Positions 12,668 to 23,857 of a stretch of 64,000 nt of DNA are shown here, piece by piece (position 1 is the first letter of the stretch; each line of letters opens with the position of its first letter). Below the pieces are notes generated by a model that saw only the letters and a program-made list of their open reading frames with translations, did not search any database and was not told where the DNA came from. The stretch is from Chenopodium formosanum (lineage: Eukaryota; Streptophyta; Magnoliopsida; Caryophyllales; Amaranthaceae). The stretch spans positions 75,348,001-75,412,000 of the forward strand of contig CM044877.1 in NCBI GenBank assembly GCA_024500155.1, given 5' to 3'. The translations under genes were made by a program, and so were the position numbers.

Positions 12668-13613
12668 TTAAAATTTCGACTGGAGCATCTTCACTATGTG
12701 TGCATCTAGCTGGAAGGCTTTGCTGAGTACATCAACATTGATAGGTGGATCAGCCCCGAAAACGGCGTTAGCAATGGTCACCGTGCCAGGGTTTTGGCTG
12801 CTTAATCCAGCAATAGCAATGGCAGGATATTTTCCAATATTGAATTGAAAATGAATGAGGCCTTGTGGAAAAACAAACACATCACCTTTGTTAAGCACCT
12901 TAGCGAATAACTTGTTATCGCCGTTAGCAAGGTTGGAAGTTACAAAGCCTACATAGAGGGTTCCTTCAATGACTGTAAGGATTTCACTTGCACGAGGATG
13001 TGTGTGAGGAGGGTTTAGGCCGTAAGGTGCGTAGTCAATCCTAGCCAATGAGATACCAAGGGTGTTGAGCCCTGGAAGTTGTAATGCAGAGACTAGTGTA
13101 ACAGCGGATTGTACCCTATTGCTAGTGTTCCCGGGCTTATCTAGCCCATCCTTAAAGAAATCCTCGGGTTTAGCATCCATTGGATTCTTGCAAAGCAATC
13201 CATTCACAAACACTGCAAATTTATTAAAAACTCTTAATTAGCATCAATTTCCAAAGCAAAGTATAAATCGTAAATAAAATAAAGGAAAATATTATATATA
13301 GCCATTAGGGCTACAAATAAGCATTAAAAACACTCTTGAAAATTGTATAAAATTAGAAAATCATGACAAACGCACTATTTACACTGATCTACTCGTGTTT
13401 TTGTCATGAATTCCTAATTTTATACAGTTTTCAAGATTTTTTTTAATGCTTATACATTTGAAATTAAATTGGGCAAAAATCATTCATACATTGATTATTT
13501 GGGTCATTCACCGCAACACAGAAGTCTTGTAGCTGAGTAGGATCTGTCGCGTAGGCCATGTAGGAAGACATGGCTAAGAAAGTAAGGTAAACAAGAAAAT
13601 AATGAGCTTCCAT
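12668..13613 (-). CDS. Germin-like protein 2 (secreted cupin), two exons
   Basis: Exon 1 is 13490-13613 (124 nt) and exon 2 is 12668-13212 (545 nt), with the same phase-1 split Leu codon as GLP1. The intron is 277 nt because it contains a foldback insertion. The 222-residue product has a signal peptide (MEAHYFLVYL...), Cys32 and Cys49, metal ligands in HTHPRASE and LIHFQFN, KGD before box 2, and the NTS sequon retained. It has Asp202 and ends AHIVKMLQSKF. A T-run directly precedes the ATG. The frame is intact, so it is probably functional and has the same extracellular cupin role as its neighbours. Confidence 0.95.
13317..13453. mobile_element. Small foldback MITE in the GLP2 intron
   Basis: ATAAGCATTAAAAA...AATTGTATAAAATTAG...ATCATGACAAA on the left is matched in reverse complement by TTTTTGTCATGA...CTAATTTTATACAG...TTTTTAATGCTTAT on the right, about 137 bp in all. 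The introns of the other three GLPs (118-125 nt) lack it. Splice sites are untouched. Confidence 0.8.
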
Positions 13614-13729
13614 TTTTTTTTTTTTTTTTTTTCCTTGCAAAATTGGTATGTTACACTGAATAATGTATGTGAGTATTACAAAGTATGCAAGTTATAACCT
13701 TCTTGCATGCTAAAGGATCCCTTTTATAG

Positions 13730-13866
13730 TCGAGGTTGGGGTCAGTACGCTATGGTGTGTCTTATTCATGAAACTCTCTTTTTTCAATTGTATAGATTTT
13801 TAATGAGGGTAGTTAGTTAATGGTCTAATTTTTTACTTGGCAGGTAGTGACTACGTCAGTCTTGCA
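13730..13866 (-). promoter_or_regulatory. GLP2 core promoter and upstream block
   Basis: CTATAAAAGG on the minus strand at 13730-13739 lies about 117 nt upstream of the ATG, with TTAGCATGCAAGAAGG downstream of it. The conserved upstream block reads TGACGTAGTCACTACCTG here (about 13842-13858). That is a TGACG-containing variant of the TGACGAGGTCATTACC found in the other copies. Confidence 0.6.
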
Positions 13867-14046
13867 TTTTTGACATGGTCATGTAACTTAACTTTATTTA
13901 AACAACTAAATCAAAATGTTGTAAGATTAGGTTGATCAGATTGAGTAGGACGTCTTAATAATGCAATATCCGAATAGCAAGAGTACGCGACATAGGATGT
14001 TTTCATAAATGCGAAAAAACAGATAAGTACAATATAAACTATGTAC
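13867..14046. other. GLP2 upstream flank
   Basis: Retains GLP-unit homology (GTAAGATTAGGTTGATCAG, AAGAGTACG..., GCGAAAAAACAGATAAG) shared with the GLP3 flank at about 33035-33085. No gene. Confidence 0.6.
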
Positions 14047-14235
14047 GACTGAGATTGGCCCACTTGGTTCGCTGAAGCTTAACTCCAATTACATTTGGAT
14101 CCAAGCTGGGTTACACACTTGGCTTATGGTGGATGTGTCTCCCAACAAGAGAATTTCGCATTCGATGAGGCTTGAAATCAAGACCTCCCTTAAACGACAT
14201 CAAGTTGCTTACCACTTGAGTCAACTCTTGTTGGT
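14047..14235 (-). mobile_element. tRNA-derived SINE with 12-bp target duplication
   Basis: The element is flanked by a perfect 12-bp direct repeat, TAAACTATGTAC (14035-14046 and 14236-14247). On the minus strand its head has an A-box-like TGACTCAAGTGG and a B-box-like GATTTCAAGCC about 45 nt on. No coding capacity. Length (189 bp), internal pol III boxes and target duplication together indicate a SINE. The GLP1 and GLP3 flanks lack it. Confidence 0.75.
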
Positions 14236-14304
14236 TAAACTATGTACAATTAAGATGCATGATTTTCTAACTACTACCTTTGAGTTTTAATTGGATTTTT
14301 TTTA

Positions 14305-16748
14305 GCAAATTGGAAGCTAATAATCCCACCTTTGTTATTTCTGCTCAAAACAATTCCAGCTTTTCAAATTCCTAGAATAATCCCACATTTGACCCCCATC
14401 TTCTCAAAATAAGCCTTTTACCGGTTTGTGAAATTGATATTTTATTTTAGAAGGTGACTTGCCACGTGTTACCTTCTGATTGGTAAAACTTTAATTTTTG
14501 CAATTAAAAAAAAACCCCACCACCGTCCATCGCATCAGACACCACTTCACCACCCCTACCTCCCCTTTGCCCACCTCCCTTTCCCAGTTTCGTGGTTGAG
14601 ATCGAGGTTCGTGGGTGGTCGGGCTCGGTGGGTTTCGTGGGTTGGTGGGTTTTGTGGTGGTTGGAGTTCGTGGGTTGGCTGGGGTTCGTGGTGGCTAGGT
14701 GTAGGGAATAGATTTCAAGCGTTAGTCCCATGCTTGAACCCCACTATGGTCATACACGAAAGTACGGTGGCGCCCAAAAGGGAAGAAGATAGAGCAAAAG
14801 AGTCGCCAACAAGTTTTAGGAACTTGTAAACCGTTCATAGGATGAAGGTTACACCCCTCAACGATCCAAGAGATCGTCAACTCCATAAGGTCTTGAACCA
14901 AATAGGGTTCGGGGATGAAGGTACAAATCCAACATAAAAGAGATTGAACCTACCCTAATAATAGGCCTCTACTTTATTCTGATCGTATTCATGTGTGCTT
15001 TCTGACTAACATACAATCAATAGGATTTACCCTAAACCTGTTTATCTATGTTGGTTGAATATAATGCACAAATAAATTTATTATTGGTGATCACTTGAAT
15101 TATAATCACATTAACCCTAAACAAGATTATTAATTATCTTATTAAGCGTGATTACAAATACCAAATTCCCTTTAAACATGCATAAAAAGGCGTGATCAAG
15201 CAATAACAATATATAATATCAAGCAACATATATAATAATAATCAATCATTATAATAATCATAATAACAATAATTATAGCAATAATATCATCAAAATAATA
15301 ATAATAATAATAATATTCATGATCATCATAAATTATAACAATTATAATCATAATCATGTTCATGTTAATATTAAAGCATAATAATAGCAAGATCCTAGGC
15401 ATGATACTAACAAGATTAATAACAAACCCTAGCATGTCACTAAGCAATAAAAATCAAATCTTTCACCCTAACATGATACTAACAATTATAAATATTAGGA
15501 AGAACATAGGAAGCATAGCAGGAATCATAATAAGCATATTTGATATTATAACCTTTTCCCTAAACATGATACTAGGAATATCATAATAACAATATAAACA
15601 TGATTTCTACATCATAATATCAATAAAAACCATTAAAGTACTTACTTTGATGCCTCGTACCTCTTTCTTTCACGTCTAGGGCGAAGGCAACTTTGAATAT
15701 GGCTAGGTGTTTCAAGATCTTGCGAATGCGGAATTTTGTATTTGAGAAAAGGCTAGTTTAGAAAATAGAGAGAGAGAGAGAATAATCAAGAAAATCTTAA
15801 TGAGAGTTGGTGAATGATTAAGAGAGAATTAGAGAATTAATGATTGCGAATAAAAACTGATTGTAGGTGAATGAAAACGGAGTTTTTAATACGTTATTTA
15901 TAGAGAAATCAGCCAAAAAGATAAAATATCAAAACAGAGCACTTGGCGCACGCAAAACAGAGCTGGCGCCAACCCTGGCTAATTGGCGCCAGGCGCCAAT
16001 GGCTAGCACCAGGCGCCAAGCCTGTTTTGGACGCGTTTTCGAAAATCAGATAAGTTTGTCGTACTGGAGGATAAAATCGTATCTTTTCCTCGAAAATGCT
16101 TTTTGATTTTAATTAAAACTCTGAAAAGTCAACAAAAGTCAATTTATCAATGCTAATTGAATTAGGAATGAAAAGAACCTTCTAGAAGACTAAAATCATT
16201 CCTAATTGCATTAGGAATGATAAATCATATTAGGCCCTCCCCTAGATCATTGGGCCGCATATAAAGCTCAAACCGGGCCCAGTTTGGTAAATTGGTCATA
16301 ACTTCCTCAATATTCATCGGAATTGGGCTTATAATATATCGTTGGAAAGCTCTTGTCAAGCCCCATCCAACTACACCACTATTTGACACATATCATGGAC
16401 CAAACAAACTGGATTGGATGTTTTCTTAAAATAAGTTTTCAAAAACAGAGAGAAGAGAAAAGAAATTAAAACTTTCCGCAACACTAAACTTTCCACACTT
16501 TCGCTTCATTCGATTATGATTCGACGTGAAAGGTACTCATCACTGGATTTGATTTTGGGGAGACACAAATGGGTGTCTACACTAGGGTTTGTGGGTTGGT
16601 GGGTTTCGTGGGTTGGCTAGGGTTCGTGGGTTGGTGGGTTTCGTGGGTTGGCTGGGGTTAGGTGGTGATATGGTGGTGCTTATATATGGAAGGGTGGTGG
16701 TGGTTATGGTGGGTAGCTAAGGTGGGAGAAAAGAGATTGAGGAGAAAA

Positions 16749-16797
<49 letters not shown>

Positions 16798-16935
16798 AAC
16801 CTATTAAACAATTTATGGATGAAAAGGCTCATTTTCAGAAGATGGAGTTAAAGGTGGGATTATTCTGGGAATTTGAAAAGGTGGGATTGTTTTGAGCAGA
16901 AATGACAAAAGTGGGATTATTAGTTTCCAATTTTC
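14305..16935. mobile_element. TIR element with nested solo LTR
   Basis: The left arm (AAATTGGAAGCTAATAATCC, then CACCTTTG, TTTCTGCTCAAAACAATTCC and ATCTTCTCAAAAT) is matched in reverse complement at about 16800-16935. Inside are direct repeats of TTCGTGGGTTGGTGGGTTTC on both sides of the nested LTR. Without the LTR the element is about 0.75 kb. Low coding potential; the superfamily is uncertain, possibly MULE-like. Confidence 0.7.
14700..16581 (-). mobile_element. Solo LTR (1,882 bp) inside the TIR element
   Basis: Read on the minus strand it begins TGTAGACACCC and ends TTCCCTACA, the TG...CA termini of an LTR. A perfect 5-bp target duplication, CTAGG, flanks it (14695-14699 and 16582-16586). 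No second LTR, primer-binding site or polymerase is seen, so it is best explained as the remnant of unequal recombination of a full element. A GC-rich cluster of GGCGCC palindromes (about 15950-16022) stands out in otherwise AT-rich sequence. Size is compatible with Athila/Tat-type LTRs, which is inference. Confidence 0.75.
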
Positions 16936-18654
16936 CTTTTTTTTTTTTCTACTATATATGTATATTCTATACTTAACCATTTTATGGCAATCTTTTATTA
17001 CTCCGTATTATTTTTATTTTTGGCAAAATTGGTCGGATGTGCACTCAACAACACGACTTTAGTTAGTGGAGCAAAGTACAACACAACCTTTGGGCGTGGG
17101 TGCAAACGTGCAATTTTTTTTTTTTTTTTTTTAGGGTAAGAAAAAAGAAAAACATTATGAACCCCTCCTCACGAGGAGTACTCCTAATGCATCAAAAGAA
17201 ATGATAGGGTATAAAGATGAGGAAGTACAACGAGTAATGTCCATGTTATCACTGACAATTCGCGATCCAATCAATAATAGGGTACAACATGTTATCAAAG
17301 GGTGCAAACGTGCAGTTAATGACATGCGGAGTAAATGAATTTCAACATTGAAATTCCACCTGAAGAATTCTTTTATACTCCTACATTTACTAGGGTGTCC
17401 TACGCGCGCATCAAATAATAGGGTACAAAGATGTCCATGTTATCAAAGGGTGCAAACGTGCAGTTAATGACATACAGAGTAAATGAATTTAAACACTGAA
17501 ATTCCACCTGAATTACAAATTCTTTTATACTCCTTTTACATTTACTAGAGTGTCCGTCCTACGCGCGCGAAGGGGCTAACTCTTGCATAGAAGTTGTATT
17601 GGCATATATTTACACCTTCGGTTTAGGTGGTAGACCTGGTAGTTTTAATACGTACTATTTGGTTTATGTGTCTATATGGTAGGCTTTGTAGAAGTATAAG
17701 AAAGCCATTAAAATCTTTTATGATAATTATTTTTTAAAACTCATAAAAGTTTGACAATGTTATTTTAAAATTATTATTAAATAATATTTAATTTGCAATC
17801 CTTCATATCTTAAGCTATTGCTAGTTTAGAACTCTTAATTGATTTCATGATTTAATAATACTTAGCGTATTTTTCTTCAAACGAATTTTTTGTGAGCTTT
17901 GGTCATACGAAGTAATAATATGTGAAATGTCCATTGTAGCTAAAAACTTAATATTGTAAGTTCAATGTTCTACGACCATCTAATATCTATATCTATATCT
18001 AATACTAAAGCAATAACCACTTAGTTATATTTTTCATCAAATTCTCTCCATAATTAATACCATTTTTTCTATACCTCTTGATAACATCTGCTCAAATATC
18101 ATTATTTAATATGAATGTCATTTAAATTCCATAACATTGTTTATGTGCGTGCCATCAAATAATGTACAATTTAAAAGCTAATAAACCTTAACAATAGTTG
18201 TAATTAAAGGACAACAAGATTGTAAATAAGAACAGCAATCACAAAAGAGTAAAAATAAATCTTCTCTTGGTAATAAACACACTCTTCGTACATAGAATTT
18301 TTTTTTCTTTTTAAATAATAATAATAACTTATGAAGTACATATATGTGTGTGTATATATATATATATATATTTAAAAAAAAAGTATTATAATTTTTTTTA
18401 TTAAAAAAAGGCATTAAAAGTTTTTTTTTTTTTTTAAAAACACTTTGAATTCATTGATGATATGTTTAACGAAAAAAAAAACCATTAAATATATTAATGA
18501 GAAAGTAAACCTATTAATGAGGGTAAAAAAGTAAATACACATTTTTGTACACAATCTTGTATATATTTTTTTAGGGTATAGTTGGTAGCACATTATTCCT
18601 AAGAATTATTTTCTACTTTTTATAAGGTAGGGATAGGGAGGATATACACATTCT
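16936..18654. other. AT-rich intergenic DNA
   Basis: About 1.7 kb with no supportable gene. It includes a T-run at about 17114-17133, a direct duplication described separately, an AT run at 18353-18371 and several homopolymer tracts. Confidence 0.5.
17282..17573. repeat. Direct tandem duplication, about 140-150 bp unit
   Basis: Two adjacent copies carry AATAATAGGGTACAA, ATGTTATCAAAGGGTGCAAA, CGTGCAGTTAATGACAT, GAAATTCCACCTGAA and TCCTACGCGCGC in the same order. The second copy has small insertions. Confidence 0.8.
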
Positions 18655-18883
18655 GTATTTTATTACTTGCTTCGTTTATTCAAATTCGGAGTTTTATAGA
18701 ATAGTAATAAATATGATGAAAGTGGGTTAAAAAAAGCAAAAGTAAGTATATATAAGTGGGAGGAAAGAGAGTATGAAAATGGAAAAATATTAAAATATGA
18801 TAGAGGGGAATACTAGTGAAGAGAAAATAGTAAAATATTGTTAAAAGTTTTCAAAAAAGAAAATTGAGCAAGTAATAAAATAC
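18655..18883. mobile_element. Possible MITE with 17-bp inverted termini
   Basis: GTATTTTATTACTTGCT at 18655-18671 is matched by its exact reverse complement at 18867-18883. The purine-rich interior (AAGTGGG, GGAAAGAGAG) resembles common plant MITEs. No clear target duplication. Confidence 0.45.
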
Positions 18884-19173
18884 GATAGTTAAGTATAAAT
18901 ACAGGACTTATTAACATTTGGTAATTTTCACCTTTAAGAGTCTCTTACTTTTTTTTCACCTTTAAAATTAACCCAATTGTAGTTTAGCTTTGGTTAAATA
19001 ACATAAGGTAATTATGACGGAGCTGACGGTGGCAGGGGAAGCGCGCCTAATGTTCAGAGGAAGTTAAATCCACAATATTTTATTTATTTAAACATAAAAA
19101 TCTTGGCACCCTTTCATTTCTCCCTTATTCTAGAACGAAACACAACATGTCGGAGATAAAAGTAAGGCGATCA

Positions 19174-19345
19174 GGGCCCGTTCATTTCAGCTTAATTTCA
19201 TTTCAGTTCAGCGCCAATTAATTCAGTTTAGTTCAATTCAGTTTAGTTCAACTTTTAATTTCTTTCTCTTATAAAATATTCATTTCAGCTCTATTTAGTT
19301 CAATTCAGTTCAGCTCCTAACAATTTAGTAAATATGAACAGACCC
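19174..19345. mobile_element. PIF/Harbinger-like MITE (copy 3)
   Basis: Begins GGGCCCGTTCATTTC and ends TGAACAGACCC, with TTCAGTTCAG-type subterminal motifs as in the other copies. Flanking triplets are TCA and TTA, so the target duplication is imperfect. Confidence 0.6.
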
Positions 19346-20237
19346 TTACTCACAACTTCAAGCGAATTTTAGTTGATTTCCAGAATTTAGCAAGGTAAAT
19401 TCATAATACCCTAATTTTAATTGTTTTTTTTTCTATTTTATGAGAAAATTTTTCTGGGTAATATTAGGATTTATGGTTTTGTGATGATCATGTGGAATTT
19501 TTTTTGTCAAATTGTTTGTTTTTTTGTTACTAAATAAGTTGTTAATTTGCATATCTTAGGAAAAGAGGTGGGTATGGGATTTCATGGGTATGAATAAGAG
19601 TTAGAACCCCTTGCATATGAGACTCCATTACTAAAAAACTCAACCAAAAAAAAAAAAAAATAAAAAAAAAAAAATAATAATTTAGACGGAAGGGATTCTA
19701 ACTCCATTCCAACTTATTCTAAATGATACAACCAAACGATCCCTAAGTTTCAAAGCTACAACAACTGAGTGAAATTAACTCAGAATAATGGAGGGAGTAT
19801 GTATTACTGTATTAGTGCTTGTACAATCTCCCCAATATATTTTCATTACCCAAAATTAGTTTTTACGTTATCCTATTTCATTTGTCAAATATATTATCTT
19901 CACTTGATTGTTGAATTGCAATTATTTTTACGGATTTTTTATTTTTATTTTTTATTATTTATTTTTTTCCCTTAACATAAAACATAATTTAAAAAAAAAT
20001 AGTGGAACTATAACATAAGCTAGAATCTTCAGTCCATAAAATTTCAATAATGACATAACAAGGTACATGTGTCTAATAGCGCGCTCGTACAATATAGTAG
20101 GAAGAATGTAGGATTACTAGGATATATTTAGAACATGAAGAAGTAACGTTGATAAACCAAGTAAGACCATATAGATCACTTGGTTATTATTGTATAACTA
20201 TTATAGTACTCATTAATCATACGGAATAAGGGCTTGT
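19346..20237. other. Intergenic DNA, GLP3 3' flank
   Basis: AT-rich with A-runs near 19647-19675. No gene. From about 20100 it aligns with the GLP1 3' flank (ATATTTAGAACA..., GTAACGTTGATAAACCAAG, GATCACTTGGTTATTAT). Confidence 0.55.
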
Positions 20238-21028
20238 TCAAAATTTCGACTGAAGCATCTTCACTATGTGTGCATCTAGCTGGAAGGCCTTGCTTAGTAC
20301 ATCAACATTGATAGGTGGATCAGCCCCGAAAACGGCGTTAGCAATGGTGACCGTACCAGGGTTTTGGCTGCTTAATCCAGCAATAGCAATAGCAGGGTAT
20401 TTTCCAATATTGAATTGAAAATGAATGAGGCCTTGTGGAAAAACAAACACATCACCTTTGTTAAGCACCTTAGTGAACAACTTGTTATCGCCGTTTGCAA
20501 GGTTGGAAGTTACAAAGCCTACATAGAGAGTTCCTTCAATGACTGTAAGGATTTCACTTGCACGAGGATGTGTGTGAGGAGGGTTAAGGCCGTAAGGCGC
20601 ATAGTCAATCCTAGCCAATGAGATGCCGAGGGTGTTGAGCCCTGGAAGTTGTAATGCAGAGACCAGTAAAACAGCGGATTGTACCCTATTGTTAGTGTCC
20701 CCTGGCTTGTCTAGCCCATCCTTAAAGAAATCCTCGGGTTTAGCATCCATTGGATTCTTACATAACAATCCATTCACAAACACTGCATACAAATTTATTA
20801 AATACTCCTTATTTAGCAATAATTTTAAAAATAAAGTACAAATCAAAATTAAAATCAAATAAATTCACAACATTTGTAATTAAATTGGACAAAAAAAAAC
20901 ATACGTTCATTATTTGGATCGTTTACCGCAACACAGAAGTCTTGTAGCTGAGTAGGATCAGTCGCATAGGCCATGTAGGAAGACATGGCTAAGAAAGTAA
21001 GGTAAACAAGAAAATAACGAGCTTCCAT
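20238..21028 (-). CDS. Germin-like protein 3 (secreted cupin), two exons
   Basis: Exon 1 is 20905-21028 (124 nt) and exon 2 is 20238-20782 (545 nt). The 122-nt intron is nearly identical to that of GLP1. The product has 222 residues, a signal peptide, two conserved Cys, and HTHPRASE and LIHFQFN metal ligands. Residues 70-73 are DTNN, so the N-glycosylation sequon of GLP1 and GLP2 is absent, as in GLP4. The 5' half (promoter, exon 1, intron) follows GLP1 and much of exon 2 follows GLP4, suggesting gene conversion. A gypsy element lies 329 bp upstream of the ATG in the same orientation. The frame is intact. Confidence 0.95.
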
Positions 21029-21122
21029 CTTAAGTTTTTTATGAAATTGGTATGTTACACTCAATAATGTATGTGAGTATTATTACAAGTGCAAGTTACA
21101 ATCTTCTTGCATGCTAATTGAT

Positions 21123-21264
21123 CCTTTTATAGTTCAAAGACGTGCATAGAATTGGTCATTAATTATCATGAAAATTCTTTTTTAATTGTTTTGATTTTCA
21201 ATGAGGGTAGTTATTTAGTGGTTTAATTTTTTACTTAGCAGGTAATGACCTCGTCAGTCTTGCA
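21123..21264 (-). promoter_or_regulatory. GLP3 core promoter and conserved upstream block
   Basis: CTATAAAAGG on the minus strand at 21123-21132. TGACGAGGTCATTACCTG at about 21239-21256, nearly identical to GLP1. Only about 330 bp of native upstream sequence remains before the gypsy 3' LTR. Confidence 0.65.
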
Positions 21265-21357
21265 TTATTGACATAGTCAAAACATGGAATATAGTTTTAA
21301 ATAATTAACTTAATAAACTAATATTATAAGATTAGGTTGATCAGTTAGAGTAGTATG

Positions 21358-21783
21358 TGTTTCGGATGAAAACAATGGGACCTTGCCGAAGGCCCAATGA
21401 AGTGGATGAAGACTTGTCCGGTCTAAAAGATGCTGGGCCGAAAGTTTCCTACACAGCAAACACACGTAAACTGGCCTCGGGGGTGGATCCGAGGAAGACC
21501 CCTCCGATGCCGAAGTCAAACAGTGTTTAGAGAGAAAGCTATGCAAGAGATTTAATGCTTGAGGCTTTTGTGTATATGTCATAAATGAATGAATTGAAGG
21601 CTTTTATACCTTTGCATATGAGGAGAGGAGAATGATTGGGCCCTTAAATAATCATGGGCTGACCATAGCAGTTTGGACCAAATGACTCATGGCTGACTTG
21701 GCTTGATTGGAGGGTTGGGCCTTGACCTTGGGACATTGGATCATTTAATGACTAGGCCCAATTAGATAAATTGGACCCAAACA
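21358..21783 (-). repeat. Gypsy 3' LTR
   Basis: 426 bp, TGTTTCGGATG...GGACCCAAACA as read on the plus strand; the pair lies at 32576-33001. The minus strand contains GGTATAAAAG at 21601-21610, a likely U3 TATA box. The element orientation makes this the 3' LTR, and it points toward GLP3. Confidence 0.95.
21601..21610 (-). promoter_or_regulatory. LTR TATA box facing GLP3
   Basis: GGTATAAAAG on the minus strand, about 570 nt upstream of the GLP3 ATG. The identical site in the 5' LTR would drive the element itself. Confidence 0.55.
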
Positions 21784-21797
21784 ACTTGCCCCCATAC
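21784..21797 (-). other. Gypsy polypurine tract
   Basis: Minus-strand GTATGGGGGCAAGTT directly abuts the 3' LTR, where plus-strand priming is expected. Confidence 0.6.
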
Positions 21798-23785
21798 CCG
21801 ATTTGGAAGGATGACGGGTCGGGTTTGAATCCAATAAAAATGGAGGGAAGTAAATGATTTAATTAAATCAAAAGATTTAAATTTTTAAACAGTCATTAAT
21901 TAAATAACTGTAATTTGGTTAATTAATAGGAAGTGGAGTGGATAATGGGCGGTTAATCAAGTGAGACAGTGTTTAACGGTTAATTAAGGAGGCATTTAAA
22001 AGAGATTTGAATCTTTTTGACCTTTGGAATTCTCTCTTCCGGAATTATAAGGTCTGATTCGAATTTCCGCCTCATTTCTTCACCAATTTGCACTCGAATT
22101 CTTGTAGAAACCTTATTTTGCTTTGAATCTTTAGCGCAATATTCCCGAATCCGAGTTTGACACTCAAATCCGTTACTCCCACTGACTTGACCGGCGCATT
22201 TCGGCCTATTTGAAGGTAAATTTCTTCGAGTTCTTTTGATTTTCTTGCCTTTTTTGAGAGAATTCTTCTTCTTCCTACTTTTCTTCTTCGAATTTGGTTA
22301 TGGCTCGAGGAAGAGGGCGTCAACAAGGTCGACGGGGCCAGGTTGGGGATCCCCGTGACCGCGCCGATATTTGGAACGGGGAACAAGTCGGTGAAGACCC
22401 GGAGAGGGGAATTCCGGCCGTTCCATTGAATGTCGCGCCGCCTCAGCAGGACGCCGGGGCCGGCGAGGCGGGGCAGCCTGAGCAGAGAGAATGGGTTGGG
22501 CAGGCCGAAGATTTGCCCCCTGTGCTCTGGGACCTGCTCCCTGAGCATGCTGAATGGCAAGACGCCGAGGCTCAGGACGCCATGGTGAGAAATACTCCTT
22601 ACTCGTGGTGGGTTCGGCACGCTGAAACCTACCGGTTCGCCGAGCAAATAGAGTTGCACTACGGCATTTTTGAAGAGGATGGGTATTGGTGCCGAATGCC
22701 CTCGCCGACTGACAGGATTCACCGTCCCCCTCCTGGATATATAGGGGTGTACACTCGGCAATTACAATACGGGCTTCGGTTCCCTTTGGATCCCTTCGTC
22801 AGGGATATTTTAATAAAGTACAGGATTTCCCTGTGCTAATTAACACCCGTTAGTATTCGGAGGGTGATGACTTATCTCTGGGTGTGCCGATTTTTTGCCG
22901 TTGAGCCGAATTTGCACTGCTTCCAAAGGATGCATCAGCTAGTGCAGAACATCCAGAGCGTGTACGGCCAACACGGGTCTTCAGGCTGGTGGCGAATAGA
23001 GAGCCGCCCCCAATATCTAACTATGTGGCCGAACGATTCTTCGGATAAGGATTGGAGAGGTCAATGGGTCTGGGTGAGAGTTCCCGCTGATCCGGAGCAC
23101 CCTTATTTTTTCGGTGCTCCCCGATACCTCTCCAGGCCTGATCCGAACATGCAGGATCTGGGCCCTGAGGACCCTGATGCCGCTCGTCACCCCAGCTACG
23201 AGCAAATGAGCTTCTTCGGGAAGCTGAATAACCCTGGGGGAGTTGGCCGAATGAGATCTATCCCGGCCAGATGGCTTCCAAATAACCATTACGTCTTCCA
23301 AGAGAAGATGTTGGCGGTTGTCGGCCTCAGCCGAAAGTACAGGGATGGTAAGTATGTTCGGCTGGGGCCGAGGACTTTGACTTGTTTAATTTTGTGCTTA
23401 TTTTTTATGCTTATTCCCTCAGTCTAACCTTTGTCTATTCTTTTCAAAGCTGAGCGAAGCTACTTCGGGTATTGACTATAATCGGCTTGGGGTGAACGTC
23501 GAACGAGTCATTCTAGATCGGGCTCCGGCGATCACGGCTCCGAGGAATCGTCCGTTACATCTGCACAAAACGGGCCTTCAGATTGAGGCTGCCGCCGATT
23601 ACACCAAGCAGAAGCCTTGGTGGGAGAAGCGAGATCCCCTCAGGCCTTTATTACCCGAGGAAGCACAGGCTGCTCAGACAGATGAGGACGTGTCCTGAGC
23701 AATCGACTCCTTGGAAGGAGGTGTTGGGACGTCTGGTGCCGTTGAGAGGGATATCCCTGCATCTGGAGCTTAGCCGAGGGTTCCG

Positions 23786-23857
23786 GTAAGTTCCTGACTT
23801 GCTCTTTTTTTTTTTTTTTTTATTCACACTTTGCTGCCCCCCCCCCCCTTTCTGCAG
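23786..23857 (+). other. Putative intron in the antisense gene
   Basis: Starts GTAAGTTCCTGACTTGC, contains T16 and C12 tracts and ends TTTCTGCAG: a textbook plant intron 72 nt long. It interrupts coding-like sequence on the plus strand only. Confidence 0.65.

Noticed and set aside
14596..14829. 77-residue frame rich in Gly, Trp and Val
   Set aside because: It spans the junction of the TIR element and the solo LTR and is made of TTCGTGGGTTGG repeats.
22072..22761. 229-residue minus-strand frame in the gypsy element
   Set aside because: It is the shadow of the plus-strand antisense gene, whose codon pattern, domain motifs and introns fit the plus strand.
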